Positions 49,722-61,500 of a DNA stretch of 64,000 nucleotides are shown here, in pieces; positions within the stretch are counted from its first letter, which is position 1, and every line of letters begins with the position of its first letter. Made by a program: the position numbers and the translations under genes. The stretch is taken from the NCBI GenBank assembly GCA_911728435.2, contig OU452198.1, positions 15,844,001 to 15,908,000 of the forward strand, read 5' to 3'. Origin of the DNA: Apoderus coryli (Eukaryota; Arthropoda; Insecta; Coleoptera; Attelabidae). Under the pieces are notes generated by a model. That model searched no databases and was not told the origin of the DNA. It saw nothing but the letters and a program-made list of their open reading frames with translations.

Positions 49722-49782
49722 TATGGCGACATCTATTATGCTCAGGCAATTTGCCCGGTGAAACAAAGTTCACTAACGAGGG
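49722..49782. repeat. Short dispersed repeat shared with 16296-16355
   Basis: GGCGACATCTA...CAGGCAAT.TGCC.GGTGAAACA.AGTTCAC.AACGA recurs at both places (about 80% similar by eye). At 16 kb it lies beside the second hammerhead family; here a non-LTR RT follows. Confidence 0.55.
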
Positions 49783-51600
49783 CCCGACCAGAATTAACAA
49801 CTCCATTACATCCTATTACTAACACTAGATACGCCGGATTCCCTAGCGGGAGGCTTTATTTAAGAATTGGAATGATGAGGGGTTGGTACCTAAATCAGAG
49901 TCTGAGAAAAACAGCATTTTGGAAGCATGATTTCATTTTCTAAAAATAAAAATGAGGCCGCATGGAATTTTGTTACTGATGGGCATCGGGTAGCAAACGA
50001 ATTTGGCGATTATTTTTCGCGTGGCTTGCACTTTCGCGGACGTCTTTCGAGTAATCCAACGCTATCTATAACAAATAAAAACTCAGTGTTTTTTATGGCA
50101 GCTGGCCCTGAGGATATTTTTTATATGATAAGAAACCTGAAAAACAAGAAATCCATAGGAATCCATGAGATGCCTGTACGAGTCGTGTGCTCTTGAGTTC
50201 TCTGAGCCTCTTTCATTATTGATAAACAAATCTGCTGAGATGGGAATTGTCCCGACTCATTTAAAAACTGCCACAATCATCCCTATCTTTAAAAGGCAAG
50301 ATCCGCTGAATATTGAGAACTATAGACCAATTGCCCTTCTTAGTGTTTTTTCAAAAACCTTTGAAAAAATTATGTGTTCACACACGGTGTCATCCTTAAA
50401 GAAGCACTGTCCTCAAGACACCATGGCTTTCGGAGTGGTCGAATACTGTCACTTTCAAGAACTTTGTGTATGAGAGGTTGGATCAGAATGGGTTTGTGAC
50501 CGCCTTACTTTTTAATTTGACCATGGCCTTTGATTCAGTGGGTATTAATTTTGTTTCTCAGAAGCTGGACGCGTTGGGAATCCGTGGTCCTTTAAACATC
50601 TATTCTGAAAGATAGATCCTTTAGGGTTAGAGTAGGTGAAGCTGTGTCTGATGAGTGCAATTCGGGTGTGGGAACTCCACATGGAAGTGTATTGGGCCCC
50701 TTGATATTCCTGATGTTTATGAATGATTTGCCAGATTATATTTCTACGGGATATGTCTCTATGTTTGCTGATAATACTGCAAGTATTGCGATATAGATCT
50801 GCTGAGATTTAGAGTCGAAACTTTCTTGCATGAATTCAACGAATGGTGTTTTAGAAATAAACTTATGATTAAGCATAAAAAGACAACTTGTTTGTTTATA
50901 GTAATTAAATATAGATGCTCTGATGGCCTTCTCTTTCAATGGTTGTCCATTGACAGTGCAAAGCTTCCTGGTGTAAGAATCGATAAGATTTTGGACTGGA
51001 ACGAACAACATAGATTCTGTTTGTAAGAAACTTAACGCTAGTTATAATCTGTTGCGTAATCTTAAAGGCATTCGAAAGCGAACATGCCCCTTGTCGTGGA
51101 ACATACCCCTTGTGAACATTTAAATAGAATAAAAATATTGGACAACCCTTTATGTCTGTGTTCTCGAGTAGGAATGTTACACATATTATTTTCGAATGTG
51201 CTTTCTAAGGCAGGAGTTAAGATGCCTATATCAGTACAATATCTTCTAGAAAATTTGAAGCAAGTATGAATCTTTCAAAATATTAGTCGACTACTTATAT
51301 GCTTCACAATAACATCTTTATCTGATAATGATATTTTGTTATAGAATTTTTCCGATTTCTTCCTGTGTTGTAGTGCTGTCTTTTGTGTTGTGAATGTTTT
51401 TTTCTTAAACTATCTAGTTATAAACTATAAACTAATATTTTTCTCTGGGCGGTAGAAGTAATAAAGGACACCGTTAAAGTAATGGACTGGAGACTCTGCA
51501 GCACATCATTGTGCGTTCGTCAAAAGCTGTAGAACAGTGTTGATGGCTAAATACCATTTGGTGAAGGCTAATACTCAATAAACAACAACAATAACCAAAC
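49780..51600 (+). mobile_element. CR1/Jockey-like non-LTR retrotransposon remnant
   Basis: Pieces: EAAWNFVTDGHRVANEFGDYF, MIRNLKNKKSIGIHEMP (49927-50196), SEPLSLLINKSAEMGIVPTH, NIENYRPIALLSVFSKTFEK (50165-50473), MAFDSVGINFVSQKL, GTPHGSVLGPLIFLMFMNDL and the catalytic-site remnant MFADNTASIAI (ADD changed to ADN, about 50760). A thumb fragment follows to ~51270, then a likely 3'UTR ending near an AACAACAACAATAACC tail. Many frame breaks. Confidence 0.8.
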
Positions 51601-53102
51601 TAATACCCCTCAATCTGTGAATAAAACATAGTTAACCAATTTTTACAAGATATGTTTACTGAGAAAAATGCGACTTACACATTTTTTTTACCTATTTATC
51701 AGTACTACAGTACTGTACAAATACGAGCTCGTGTGATGTTATACAAACTTAATAAAAACGTAGTAAGTATACCTCTCGATATACCTATACGTAAGTACTT
51801 ACAACAAAAAAAGACAACACGAAATTGACATGAGTATTATCCATCTCCAAGTTATTAATGTTTAATAACAAGCATATCATAAAACATAAACTTTCAAAAA
51901 CAAAATATATATTTTTTGCAATTAGTGATTTGTAAACAGGTAGGTAGTATGAATTTTGATAATACTTACATCAGGGCAAATCTCGTCAAGGGTCAACAAT
52001 AATACAAAATCATCAATAAAATACTCAATATATTATCATTAAAAAATGTTAATTATTTAGCATTAAATTATACTTTTAAATTAAAATGTTTATTGTTTAG
52101 TCATGTTATCACCAAAAAGAAATTAAAAAATATAAACAATAGTCAATTCAATGACATTATTGACATACACATCAGGACTCAGGGAGTCTCCAGAGGGAGA
52201 ATGAGCTTGACACATGCGCAAACTGCCAATATAGTAGGCCGCCATGTTCGACCCTTGGCAGTGGCGTAGCATCCTAAATGTTGCAAATTTAATAGTAAAA
52301 ACGCTTGCATAGTGTTTACGAATCGTGACTACCAGTGTTCAATGTGCATTTTTTCATTTAAAATAAAACAAATATACATTATTTTTCAAACATTACATTA
52401 TCTTATTAAACTCATTTTGTGGACTTTCATTTCAGACATAAAATCAATTTTACGTTGTTTTCATGAAAATTTTCCAGTTTTGTTGACTTTTTCACGGTGT
52501 TTATGGTTTAAGCTTTTTCTTTTATAACTATCTAACCGGTAACTGTGGATAGTTTTAGTTTTTGTACAACTCTACGTTTTGTACTGCTATCCGTGCTGGT
52601 ACCAGAGCTTTGATGAAGCATTCGAGGGCTGCAACAGGAAATAAAAAAAGAATAAATTCGAAATGAAAGAAACGTATAAATTACCTATAACTTGAGGTAA
52701 TCCCTCGAGGCATAGTTCTTTTGTCTGTGCTTGTTCCCGAGTTGTGCAGTTGGTTTTCTGAAATAAAATGAAATTAAGTTTTGGAATTCTACAAAATTAA
52801 AATAAATGCCTCATTTCATATCAATATACAAGCTTTAGCAATTGAAATAATTAGTATTTTGTCTTTAAGTATTAAAGTTTACTACCTATCCTCCTAGAAT
52901 TGAATACACGACATTGCATTTTTAGGGTATGCTCACATTATTACTTACCGATGAAATGAAATTCTTTCTTGCCTACGTTTTTTACAGTTTTTGCATGATT
53001 TTACAACACATGCAATGCACAGTGATTATGATTATATAAAACCATTGTCTTATAAAGACAATGATAAAACTTAAACACATAAACCATTGTCTTTTCCACA
53101 TA

Positions 53103-53646
53103 GTCTGTCCAGAGATATGGGGAGTGGGGAGAATGAGCGTCAACATGCGCAAATTTTCTAATCACGGGGGCCGCCATCTTCTAACTTAGGCTTACAGGGT
53201 AGTGTCCAAATGTCTTTTTCCGATACGAGAACCGTTCATAAATTGAATTATTTACAGGACAGAAGTATTAAAGAAAACTAGTGTTGTTTCAGGTAACATT
53301 TAATATTGGAAATATGCGATATTCGTCATTCTTTACTACAATAATTATTTATTGAATGATCGTAATAAAATACGTATTTGTTTCATGTTTCACTAATAAA
53401 AAATCGAATATCCAAAATAAGTCCACACAATTGAGAAATAGCAGCCAAACTGTTTTAGTGAAAGGCACTCACATGAAACATAAGAACATAACCACACCGA
53501 CTTTAAGAGTATTTTGATTTTTTGACGTTTGTGACTAGAAAATGGCAAAAATGCAAAAATTTTATGAATGAACACTATGTCGTCGGAAAAGTGGATGCGC
53601 GGTCGTCGAAGTTCATTCTCCTTTCTCTATATCTCTGAGTCTGTCA
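53103..53646. mobile_element. MITE-like element with ~50-bp imperfect inverted ends
   Basis: Left AGTCTGTCCAGAGATATGG, GGAGAATGAGCGTCAACATG; right end reads the same boxes reversed (AGACTCAGAGATATAG, GGAGAATGAACTTCG). No ORF. Related boxes at 52166-52250 (same orientation as the left end) and 54255-54325 (same as the right end) suggest a second, outer copy around it. Confidence 0.5.
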
Positions 53647-54746
53647 GCGCTTGATTAGTACCTGAAAACTGACACCAGACTGCGTTACAGATTTCATGTC
53701 GTTCTGTTGTACATTCTTAAATTTGGGCATCTTTAAAAAGTGAATGATTTGGGTTTATAGTAAATATATGTGTAGTCTTCATGGAAAAGTGGGGGAGCCA
53801 TGTTCTTAGACCAATCAGATCGCGATTTCAACATACCGACATATATAATATGGTCGTGTTTTTCTTTCACATCCAGCCATACACAATGTTCAATGTTGCC
53901 AGCCGCCACATAATTATCAGATGCTAACTTATTTTTTCATTAATTTCAAAATGATTTCAACATAATTTTATTGAGACAAATAATTCAAAAATATATTTTT
54001 TAAATGTCATTTTGCTTATCCTTATTTGTTTAAACGATATCTATTATTTAAAAGTTCCTTTGACTTCATTATTTAGGCGATCACATATTTCCTTATAAAG
54101 ACAATGCCAACTAAATAATTAAAAATAAAAACATTTTGCACCTGCCTACATAAAAGAGCGGTATCTTATTGGCCTGAATTTAAAATTCCCGATTTAATAC
54201 ACGAATCGTAGTTTAACACCAGACTTGATTTCCCACAGTTGGGACAACAATAGAGGAACATGGCGGAGACCATTTCATTCTTCATCGAAGCTCATTTTCG
54301 CTCCTCTATATCTTAGGTTGCACCACCGAATCTGGCGTCTAGAGTCTGATAATGGACTTTTCAACCGGCCGATCATACGCCAGCCGGTTGTTGTGTTATA
54401 TATACTGCCTTATGGCGAATCACTGTTTTGTGCCTAAATACCTTTGGATATAAAGTGACAGGAAGGAGATTTGAGCTGACTGTGGTAAATAAAATGTGTG
54501 ACGGAAACGGCCATGTTGACCATCCAGATTCATTGTTTTGGTTGTTCGTTGTGATATGTATTAGCAATGTTGGATGTTTTACGGTTTTTTGCAGTTTTGA
54601 ATGCTTTAGTCTGTGAATATAAGCGAATTTTTATACTACAATAATATTAACAATAGCGTCATTGTAAATACTGATAATAGTACTAGAAAATATTTCAAAG
54701 ACAATAATTTTTCTGATTTATTATTCTTGAACCTTGTTCTTCAATT

Positions 54747-54932
54747 TCTTTCTTTTTTTTTTCCTTTTCTTGGGATGAGGTTCACAAATTTAAAAAAATA
54801 TTTTTTTTTTTGAAACTATTCCTTTAATCGTTTCATGTCATCATTTTTTTTTTTTTCCAATAGTTTCAAAAAAAAAATATTTTTTTAAATTTGTGAACCT
54901 CATCCCAAGAAAAGGAAAAAAAAAAAAAGAAA
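54747..54932. repeat. Long near-perfect inverted repeat (74-bp arms, 38-nt loop)
   Basis: 54747-54820 and 54859-54932 are reverse complements: AAAGGAAAAG-type A/T runs, TGGGATGAGGTTCACAAATT, an A/T run, and GAAACTATT. Despite long homopolymers the arms look essentially identical, so the duplication is recent. Confidence 0.88.
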
Positions 54933-55371
54933 GACAATAATAAACATGGTTAGTTGTATAGCCTGTTGTTGTTCCCATTTTGTTTATTATTTGCCCTTTT
55001 CCCTACTTCCATCAGATTGAAAACATTTTGTACGAGTATATAAAATAGTAATAAATTCAAGAAATATTTGTTATTGCTTATTAATAATATTTTATGGTCC
55101 TGGGCCACTGCGAAACTGGATAGACTAGTCCGCCATATGCAACATCCATTCTGGTCACACATCTGTTGATAGTATAGTTCTTCCTGTCACTTTTGCTTCA
55201 AAGCTAAATACCCTTTTGCTCTTATAAAGGCCAATACGAAAGAAGATAAATCAGCTGATATTGACAGTCAAAAAAGTTAACCTCCAACTTTTGCACAAAA
55301 GTAGAACGTATTTTGTTGTTGTTTGTATATTTCAGATGCATTAAAAGTTTTTAGATATCTTATTAAGAACA

Positions 55372-55527
55372 ATGAGTAACTGTACTGATGAAAATACTCC
55401 TGGAAGGACAGCAATAGCTGTTATGGAAAGTATGTGTAAAGATGTCGTATTTAAAAAACCCTCAGGTTGTCTGTCTTTTAAACGCACCAAAAAGAAGAAA
55501 GTTTTGGAAGAAGACACTTATGTAGAG
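55372..55527 (+). CDS. ESS2: ESS2 exon 1
   Basis: Starts at ATG 55372 (preceded by AAGAACA). 52 codons with a basic FKRTKKKKVLEEDTYVE stretch conserved in the family. Ends phase 0 at GAG|GTATGT. Confidence 0.92.
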
Positions 55528-58500
55528 GTATGTTTTAATCTTATTAAGGATGATGTACGTGTTATTTCTCAATTGTATGGAATAATGGAATTCATAAAAC
55601 TAAAACGACCTTAGTAATGTAGGTACATGTTATTTCCAACATGTATGGGACAGTATGAATCACTGGCACCGTTGAGTTCATTGAGCTCATTCACTATTTT
55701 TCTCAAAAACTTCTCTCAATGACCCAGGAATTTCATTATGGCAAATAATATGTAAGGTAATTTTGACTCATGGTAAAAATTAACTGAACATTTGAAAGCA
55801 GACGGCAGTCGTTTAACGAACATAATATCGATATTTGTAAAACTGTACGGGTCATAACAATATAACAGATGTATGCCATAGTTTAACCGTGAAGTAAAAA
55901 AAATAATTAATAAATTATTACATTCCTTTTACAGGAAATCGGCAAAATCATACAAAGAGATTTTTTTCCTGATTTAGAAAAAATACGAGCCCAGACTCAA
56001 TATTTAGAAGCTATGGATAAGAATGATACTATAAAATTACGCGAATTGCATATGAAGTATAGTGGAAAACGACCAACTGTTGAGAGAAGTAAGTTTGTGT
56101 TGCCAGGTATATATTTTCTATAAACTTGCGCAAATTAGGTAAATTGATTTATTGCTATTTGGAGAAATAAATAATGGGTATGACATCTGATCCAACGCCT
56201 GGTAGTGTATTAACCGGTTTATCTATGATACTCAAAATATATGTAGCGCAGATGTCATTGCGTGATTTGGCGCTGTTTAAAATAAGTAATGATTTGCACT
56301 TATCTATGTAAAGGGTGATTTTTATTAGAGTGGCCTATTCAAAATTCTCGAAAAATACTACTTTAGAAATTTTGCAGGCGCCATGATTGAGAGGGACCGT
56401 CATAAGTGTGATATTTTTAATACCCTAGCACTTCCAGTTATAACAGAAGTTGCGTAGTGTCTATTCTCCAAACGTATTCGGGCTCGAGTCTAACGTGATT
56501 ATTTATTTTTTAGTTCCAAGTCCAGCTACTTTTGAGACACCTGCAAATATTCATAACAACACTTGTAATCCTAATGAAAACCAATCAAATCATACGGATA
56601 ATGTCGGCAATGATAAGGATGAGGTCGAATATGTTGATAGTTCAAATAGAGAAAAACATTTACGTTTAGATCAGTTTTTAAATTCACATACATCAGAAGA
56701 TAATGAAAGATTTTCGGATATTTTAATAGAAGCTGAAATGAAACGTAGACAAAAATATTTAAGTTTGTATGAAGCTGAGGAGCAAAGCACTGAAAAACAG
56801 AACATGTTATTGGCATTGCCGTCTGTCCAACAACAAGCTGCGCTACCTGAGAAGAAGTTAAATGTTGATACCTGGGGGTAAGAGCACTAATAACTAGCTT
56901 ATTGATTACCTTTGTATATACGTTGACGTTTGGTGTTTTAAGTTTTTAAAGTAATATTCATATAAATTTCATCTAAATGTTTCAACAAAAAGTTAGAATT
57001 GGCGTTCGAATTTGAATATCAAACGACAACATCAAATCGTAACGTGTATACAGGGTGTTTGCAAGATCGATAGAAAGTCTTGGGGGGGTGATAGGTCAGA
57101 CCATGTAGAATCTTTTAAGCCAAACATCATAAATTTGTAAATGAAACAAAATAAACTATTGAAACATGCTTTATTGGTGTTCCAAGTGAGAACCATTGTT
57201 TCTAATACATGCTCGAGCTCTACGTCTTACTTCGGTAGTTGTTGTATGTAATAGCCTGTCTTGCTGCATTACTTGAAAAGCTTCTGGAATGTTTCTTATT
57301 AAATGGTTTCTTGATACGATTTCTTCGGTATAAATTTACTCTTTAGCCCGCCCCCAGACATAGAAATCCAATGTTGTCAAGTCCGGGGATCTAGCAGTCA
57401 ATTTGCTTTTGTGTTTGTTCTCTAAATAAAAAAAAACACACTGTTAGGTATTTAAAAACTGTTTCATATAGCCTCTTCTTATTTCAGTGATTTCAGGAAA
57501 AAAAACCGCATATTTTCATACTAAAAATCGAAAATCTCCAATAAGTCCAAAACCGTAAGACTTTGTACTAAGGTATGTTTGGCTTAAAATATTCTAAATG
57601 GTCTGCCCTATCACCTCCTCAAGACTTTCTATCGACCTTCCAAACACCCTGTATATTACATTATAAAATTTATAAAAGAGCATCATATAATAGTTTTATT
57701 TCATAAATATTATTGTTTTCTAGGTATAAAAATCAAAATTACATCATGTACAATCCGGATGGGGTTAAACTAACAGCAGAAGAAGAGTTGGAGATTTGTA
57801 GTAAAAAGCAAGGAATTGTTTTTGAAAATACACGATTGAAAATAAATCCATTCAATGAAGTACAAAGTAAGGAAGCGATTAATGAACTCGCCAAAAACCA
57901 AGCAAAAGTACGTACATATAATTTATTATGATTAACATTAATACCGAAGGTTTTATTTTTCATTTTATATAATAACTGGGTTCACGTACACTTCCCTTTT
58001 CACAGTTCTCACTTCGCTGTTTTTTGCCACCTGGATAATTTCACTCTGGCTAATTCTAGGCTGTAACTGACAATCACCATCAAGCGTTTTAAGATCAAGA
58101 CCGCTGCTGGTGCTGATATCATTAGTTTTACTTTTGCAGGTTTGCCAATGAAATTATTTAGTGTGTCCACTAGACCTTGCAATTCTTTACCACACTTTTT
58201 ACATACTGCTCTACAACCTAGTTTGCCCACAACTTTATTTTTTATAAAATGCTGCCAAATACTAACTTCCTTTCTGTCCCGGCTTGTCATGATGTTCTGA
58301 TAGATTAGCCCTAAATCAAAAATGTTACTGATATCTAAAATAAGTGCGTATCATTTATCGGTTGCGAGGATAACCGAAAGTTTTCTGCACGTTTTTTGTT
58401 TTTTTTTTTTTGAATCATGATATTTATCAACCCTGTTTTGTGTCCCTACACTACTTTTTTTTTCTAATTTTACGGATAATAAAATGCTGAAGTTTGAAGA

Positions 58501-61500
58501 AATAAGTAGTCTATGTGAGAGTTTTATTTTTGGATATGAAATCAAAATCGGTTTCTACGAGGGTTGCCTTTTATATTTCGGGATTAGAGAACAAAAACAA
58601 ATAATCATCGAAAATCACTTTATTGTTTTTCAAAATATTCCCCATGAAGATCTATAACCAATTAAATAGGCCTATATCAATTCTGTCTAATTTTTCTAAA
58701 TTACTTGAAATAGTCCTTTACAATCGTATTTATCCAATTGTTCAACATGAGCTGGTCCAGTATCAGCATGGTTTCATTGCACACAAGTCCACACTTACAA
58801 ATTTGTCAATTTTTTCACAATACGTGTCTGGGACGTTGGATAACCGCGGTCAGGTTGACGTTGTATACACCGATTTTTGCAAGGCGTTTGATAGAATTGA
58901 TCATACAATCCTTATTAGCGCTGATGCCGTCTGTCTTCTGCAATCTTATATTACTGATAGAGTTCAGTTTGTGTCATACAATGGATATACATCGACATAT
59001 TATACAGCTCTATCTGGAGTACCTCAGGGTTCAAATCTGGGACCTCTATTATTTTTATTATTCATTAATGATTTGGGAGAATTATTGAATTGTAGTAAAC
59101 TGATTTATTTATTTATTTATTTTATTTATTTATTTATTTATTAATCTACGGACAAAGTCCATTATTACAACATGTACAAAACAATAGTATACAACATAAT
59201 ACAGAAATTATAAAACTTACATAACTCTAGACTATCCATTACAATTGAACTTAATAAAAAAAAAACAAAAAACCAGCAATTGCGCGACATACAACAGCTC
59301 GCAGGACTCAAACGCTCGCTGATGTTAAGGAATTAATGAATGCTAAATCATTTTAAATTTTAAAAACAAGAATTAGGGAAACCATTCATCTCTAGACCCC
59401 CTCCTCAAGCGACCGGCGAACTCACCAAATGGTGCAAAGAAATCGATGTTATGATTAGAACAACGATTCGCCAGTCGCGCCACTCTGGTGAGAAAGGTAT
59501 TCATAGCGTAGTTCGCGCGGTGGAACGAGACGTGAAAGAGATCAGAACTTCTGCTTTGTCTAGGGGGAACACGAAAACCAATCTGGGATAAAAGACTAGA
59601 AGATAAAAGAGTATTGTTTAAAATTTTATATAGTATAGTCAGATCCCTGACAACCCTGCGGGCGCCCAATGTAGCCAACTCCAGCTCACTCAGCAATACG
59701 CCGTAGTTGAAGTTAAAATTAACGGGTCGTTCACGGCCGAGTCTAAAATGAACGTACCTCAGAAAACGGTGCTGAACCCTCTCGATACAGGCAGTGTGAC
59801 AAACATAAGATGGAGACCACACCGCAGAGGCGTACTCCAAATGCGGCCTCACAAGGCACGTGTACAGGGCCCTGAATGTACCAATCTGACTGAAATCCCC
59901 CGCCCAACATCTTAATGGACCGCGATGTCGCGCGCCTGATGTGGTCGGTGTAGCTCAGTGAAGAATCCAAGTAGACAACCAGATCCTTGACCAAAGTCTT
60001 ATAATCCAAAGCGTCCCGGTCAATAAAGTATTCGTGAAAAAGTGGATCCCTAGTACGGTTAAAATTAACGCAAAAGCACTTCGATATATTCAAATCCTAC
60101 CCATTCGCCTCGCACCAATGCACAAGCCGAATAACATCCTCCTGCAAAAGGTAGCAATCGGATGGGCCTGCAATACGCCTATAACACTTTAGATCATCAG
60201 CAAATAACTTGATCTCACTATGAACACTGCGCTATGTCATTGACAAATAAGTTAAATAATAAGGGGCCCAAATGAAACCCCTGAGGAACACCAGATGAAA
60301 CTAATATGGGCCTGGAATGAAACTCATTGATCCGGACAACCTGAGTCCTACCACATAAGTAGCTCCCCAACCAGTCCAACATAGGCGCAGAGACTCCAAC
60401 AATCCCAAGCTTCTCAATGAGAAGTCGATGGTTGACACTGTCGAAAGCCTTAGAGAAGTCGGTGTAAATGGCATGAACTTGATATCCGTGCTCCAAAGCC
60501 CGGGACAAGTAGTTTGTGAATTCGAGGAGATTGAGCTCGGCAGATTTACCTGCCTGAAATTCAAATTGATCGGAGATCACCAATGGCCCCAGGGTGGCCG
60601 TCAGATAACGAGTGATCAGGTTTTCGAATAGTTTCGGGATTGAATTCAATATACAGACCGGTCGGTAATTTGCTACTTCATTTCTGTTGCCGGATTTAAA
60701 AATAGGGGTAATGAAACTAGTTTTCCATAATACAGGGAAAGTGCCAGTGGAGACCGAATGATTGAAAATAATTTGAAGCGGTCTAGCAAGCGAAAAGCTA
60801 CAATTCCTGAGAAGCAAGGCTGGGATTCCGTCGGGACCGGCCGACTTCCTCACTTCCAAGCCAACAATTGCCTCCAAAATATCTGAGAGAGAGATGTGAT
60901 GATCGGAAACATTCACTAGGGTGTCCCCGACACAGCCAACCGGAGAGTCAAGACATCTGTCGTTATACACTGATTCAAAATACGCAGCAAACAAATCCGC
61001 CCCACACTGATCGGCGTCGCTCGTTCGTTCACCTCATGAGAGACGCGAGGGCAGGTCTGAAGATCCTCTTTTAGAATTAATGAACCTCCAAAAAGCTCCA
61101 ATGTTCTGAGGCAGCTCACTCTCAATTGCATTTGTAAAAGACATATAGCAAACGCGAGAAAGGCGATTACATTCACTCCTGAGTCTGCTAAAGTCCGCAT
61201 AATGGGTCTGCGAGCCTGTGATTTTGTAACGCTTGTGAGCCCTCTTCTTTTCAAATATGAGCTGTTTCAGCTCCAGTGAATACCACCGCGGAAATCGTTT
61301 AGAGGAACACTTCTTCTTGGGCACAAAAACCTCGAACGCATCGAATAAGATGTGGTAAAAGGTGTCGACCATGTCATCCACCGACCGATAGGAGAGAAGA
61401 AAATCCCACCGAATGCCACCAAGACGGTCATTCAATGACTCAAAGTCGGCCGACTTAAAATCGTAGTAAAACCTTTCTGCTTGACGAGAAGAAGCCACTT

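Larger units (their letters stand above)
51600..55371. other. Intergenic spacer upstream of ESS2, MITE-rich, no gene
   Basis: No coding sequence is supported. It contains nested MITE-like inverted repeats (52166-54325) and a long hairpin (54747-54932). The last 100 bp before ESS2 contain a TTTGTATATTTCAG acceptor-like site at ~55335, suggesting a spliced 5'UTR. Confidence 0.45.
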
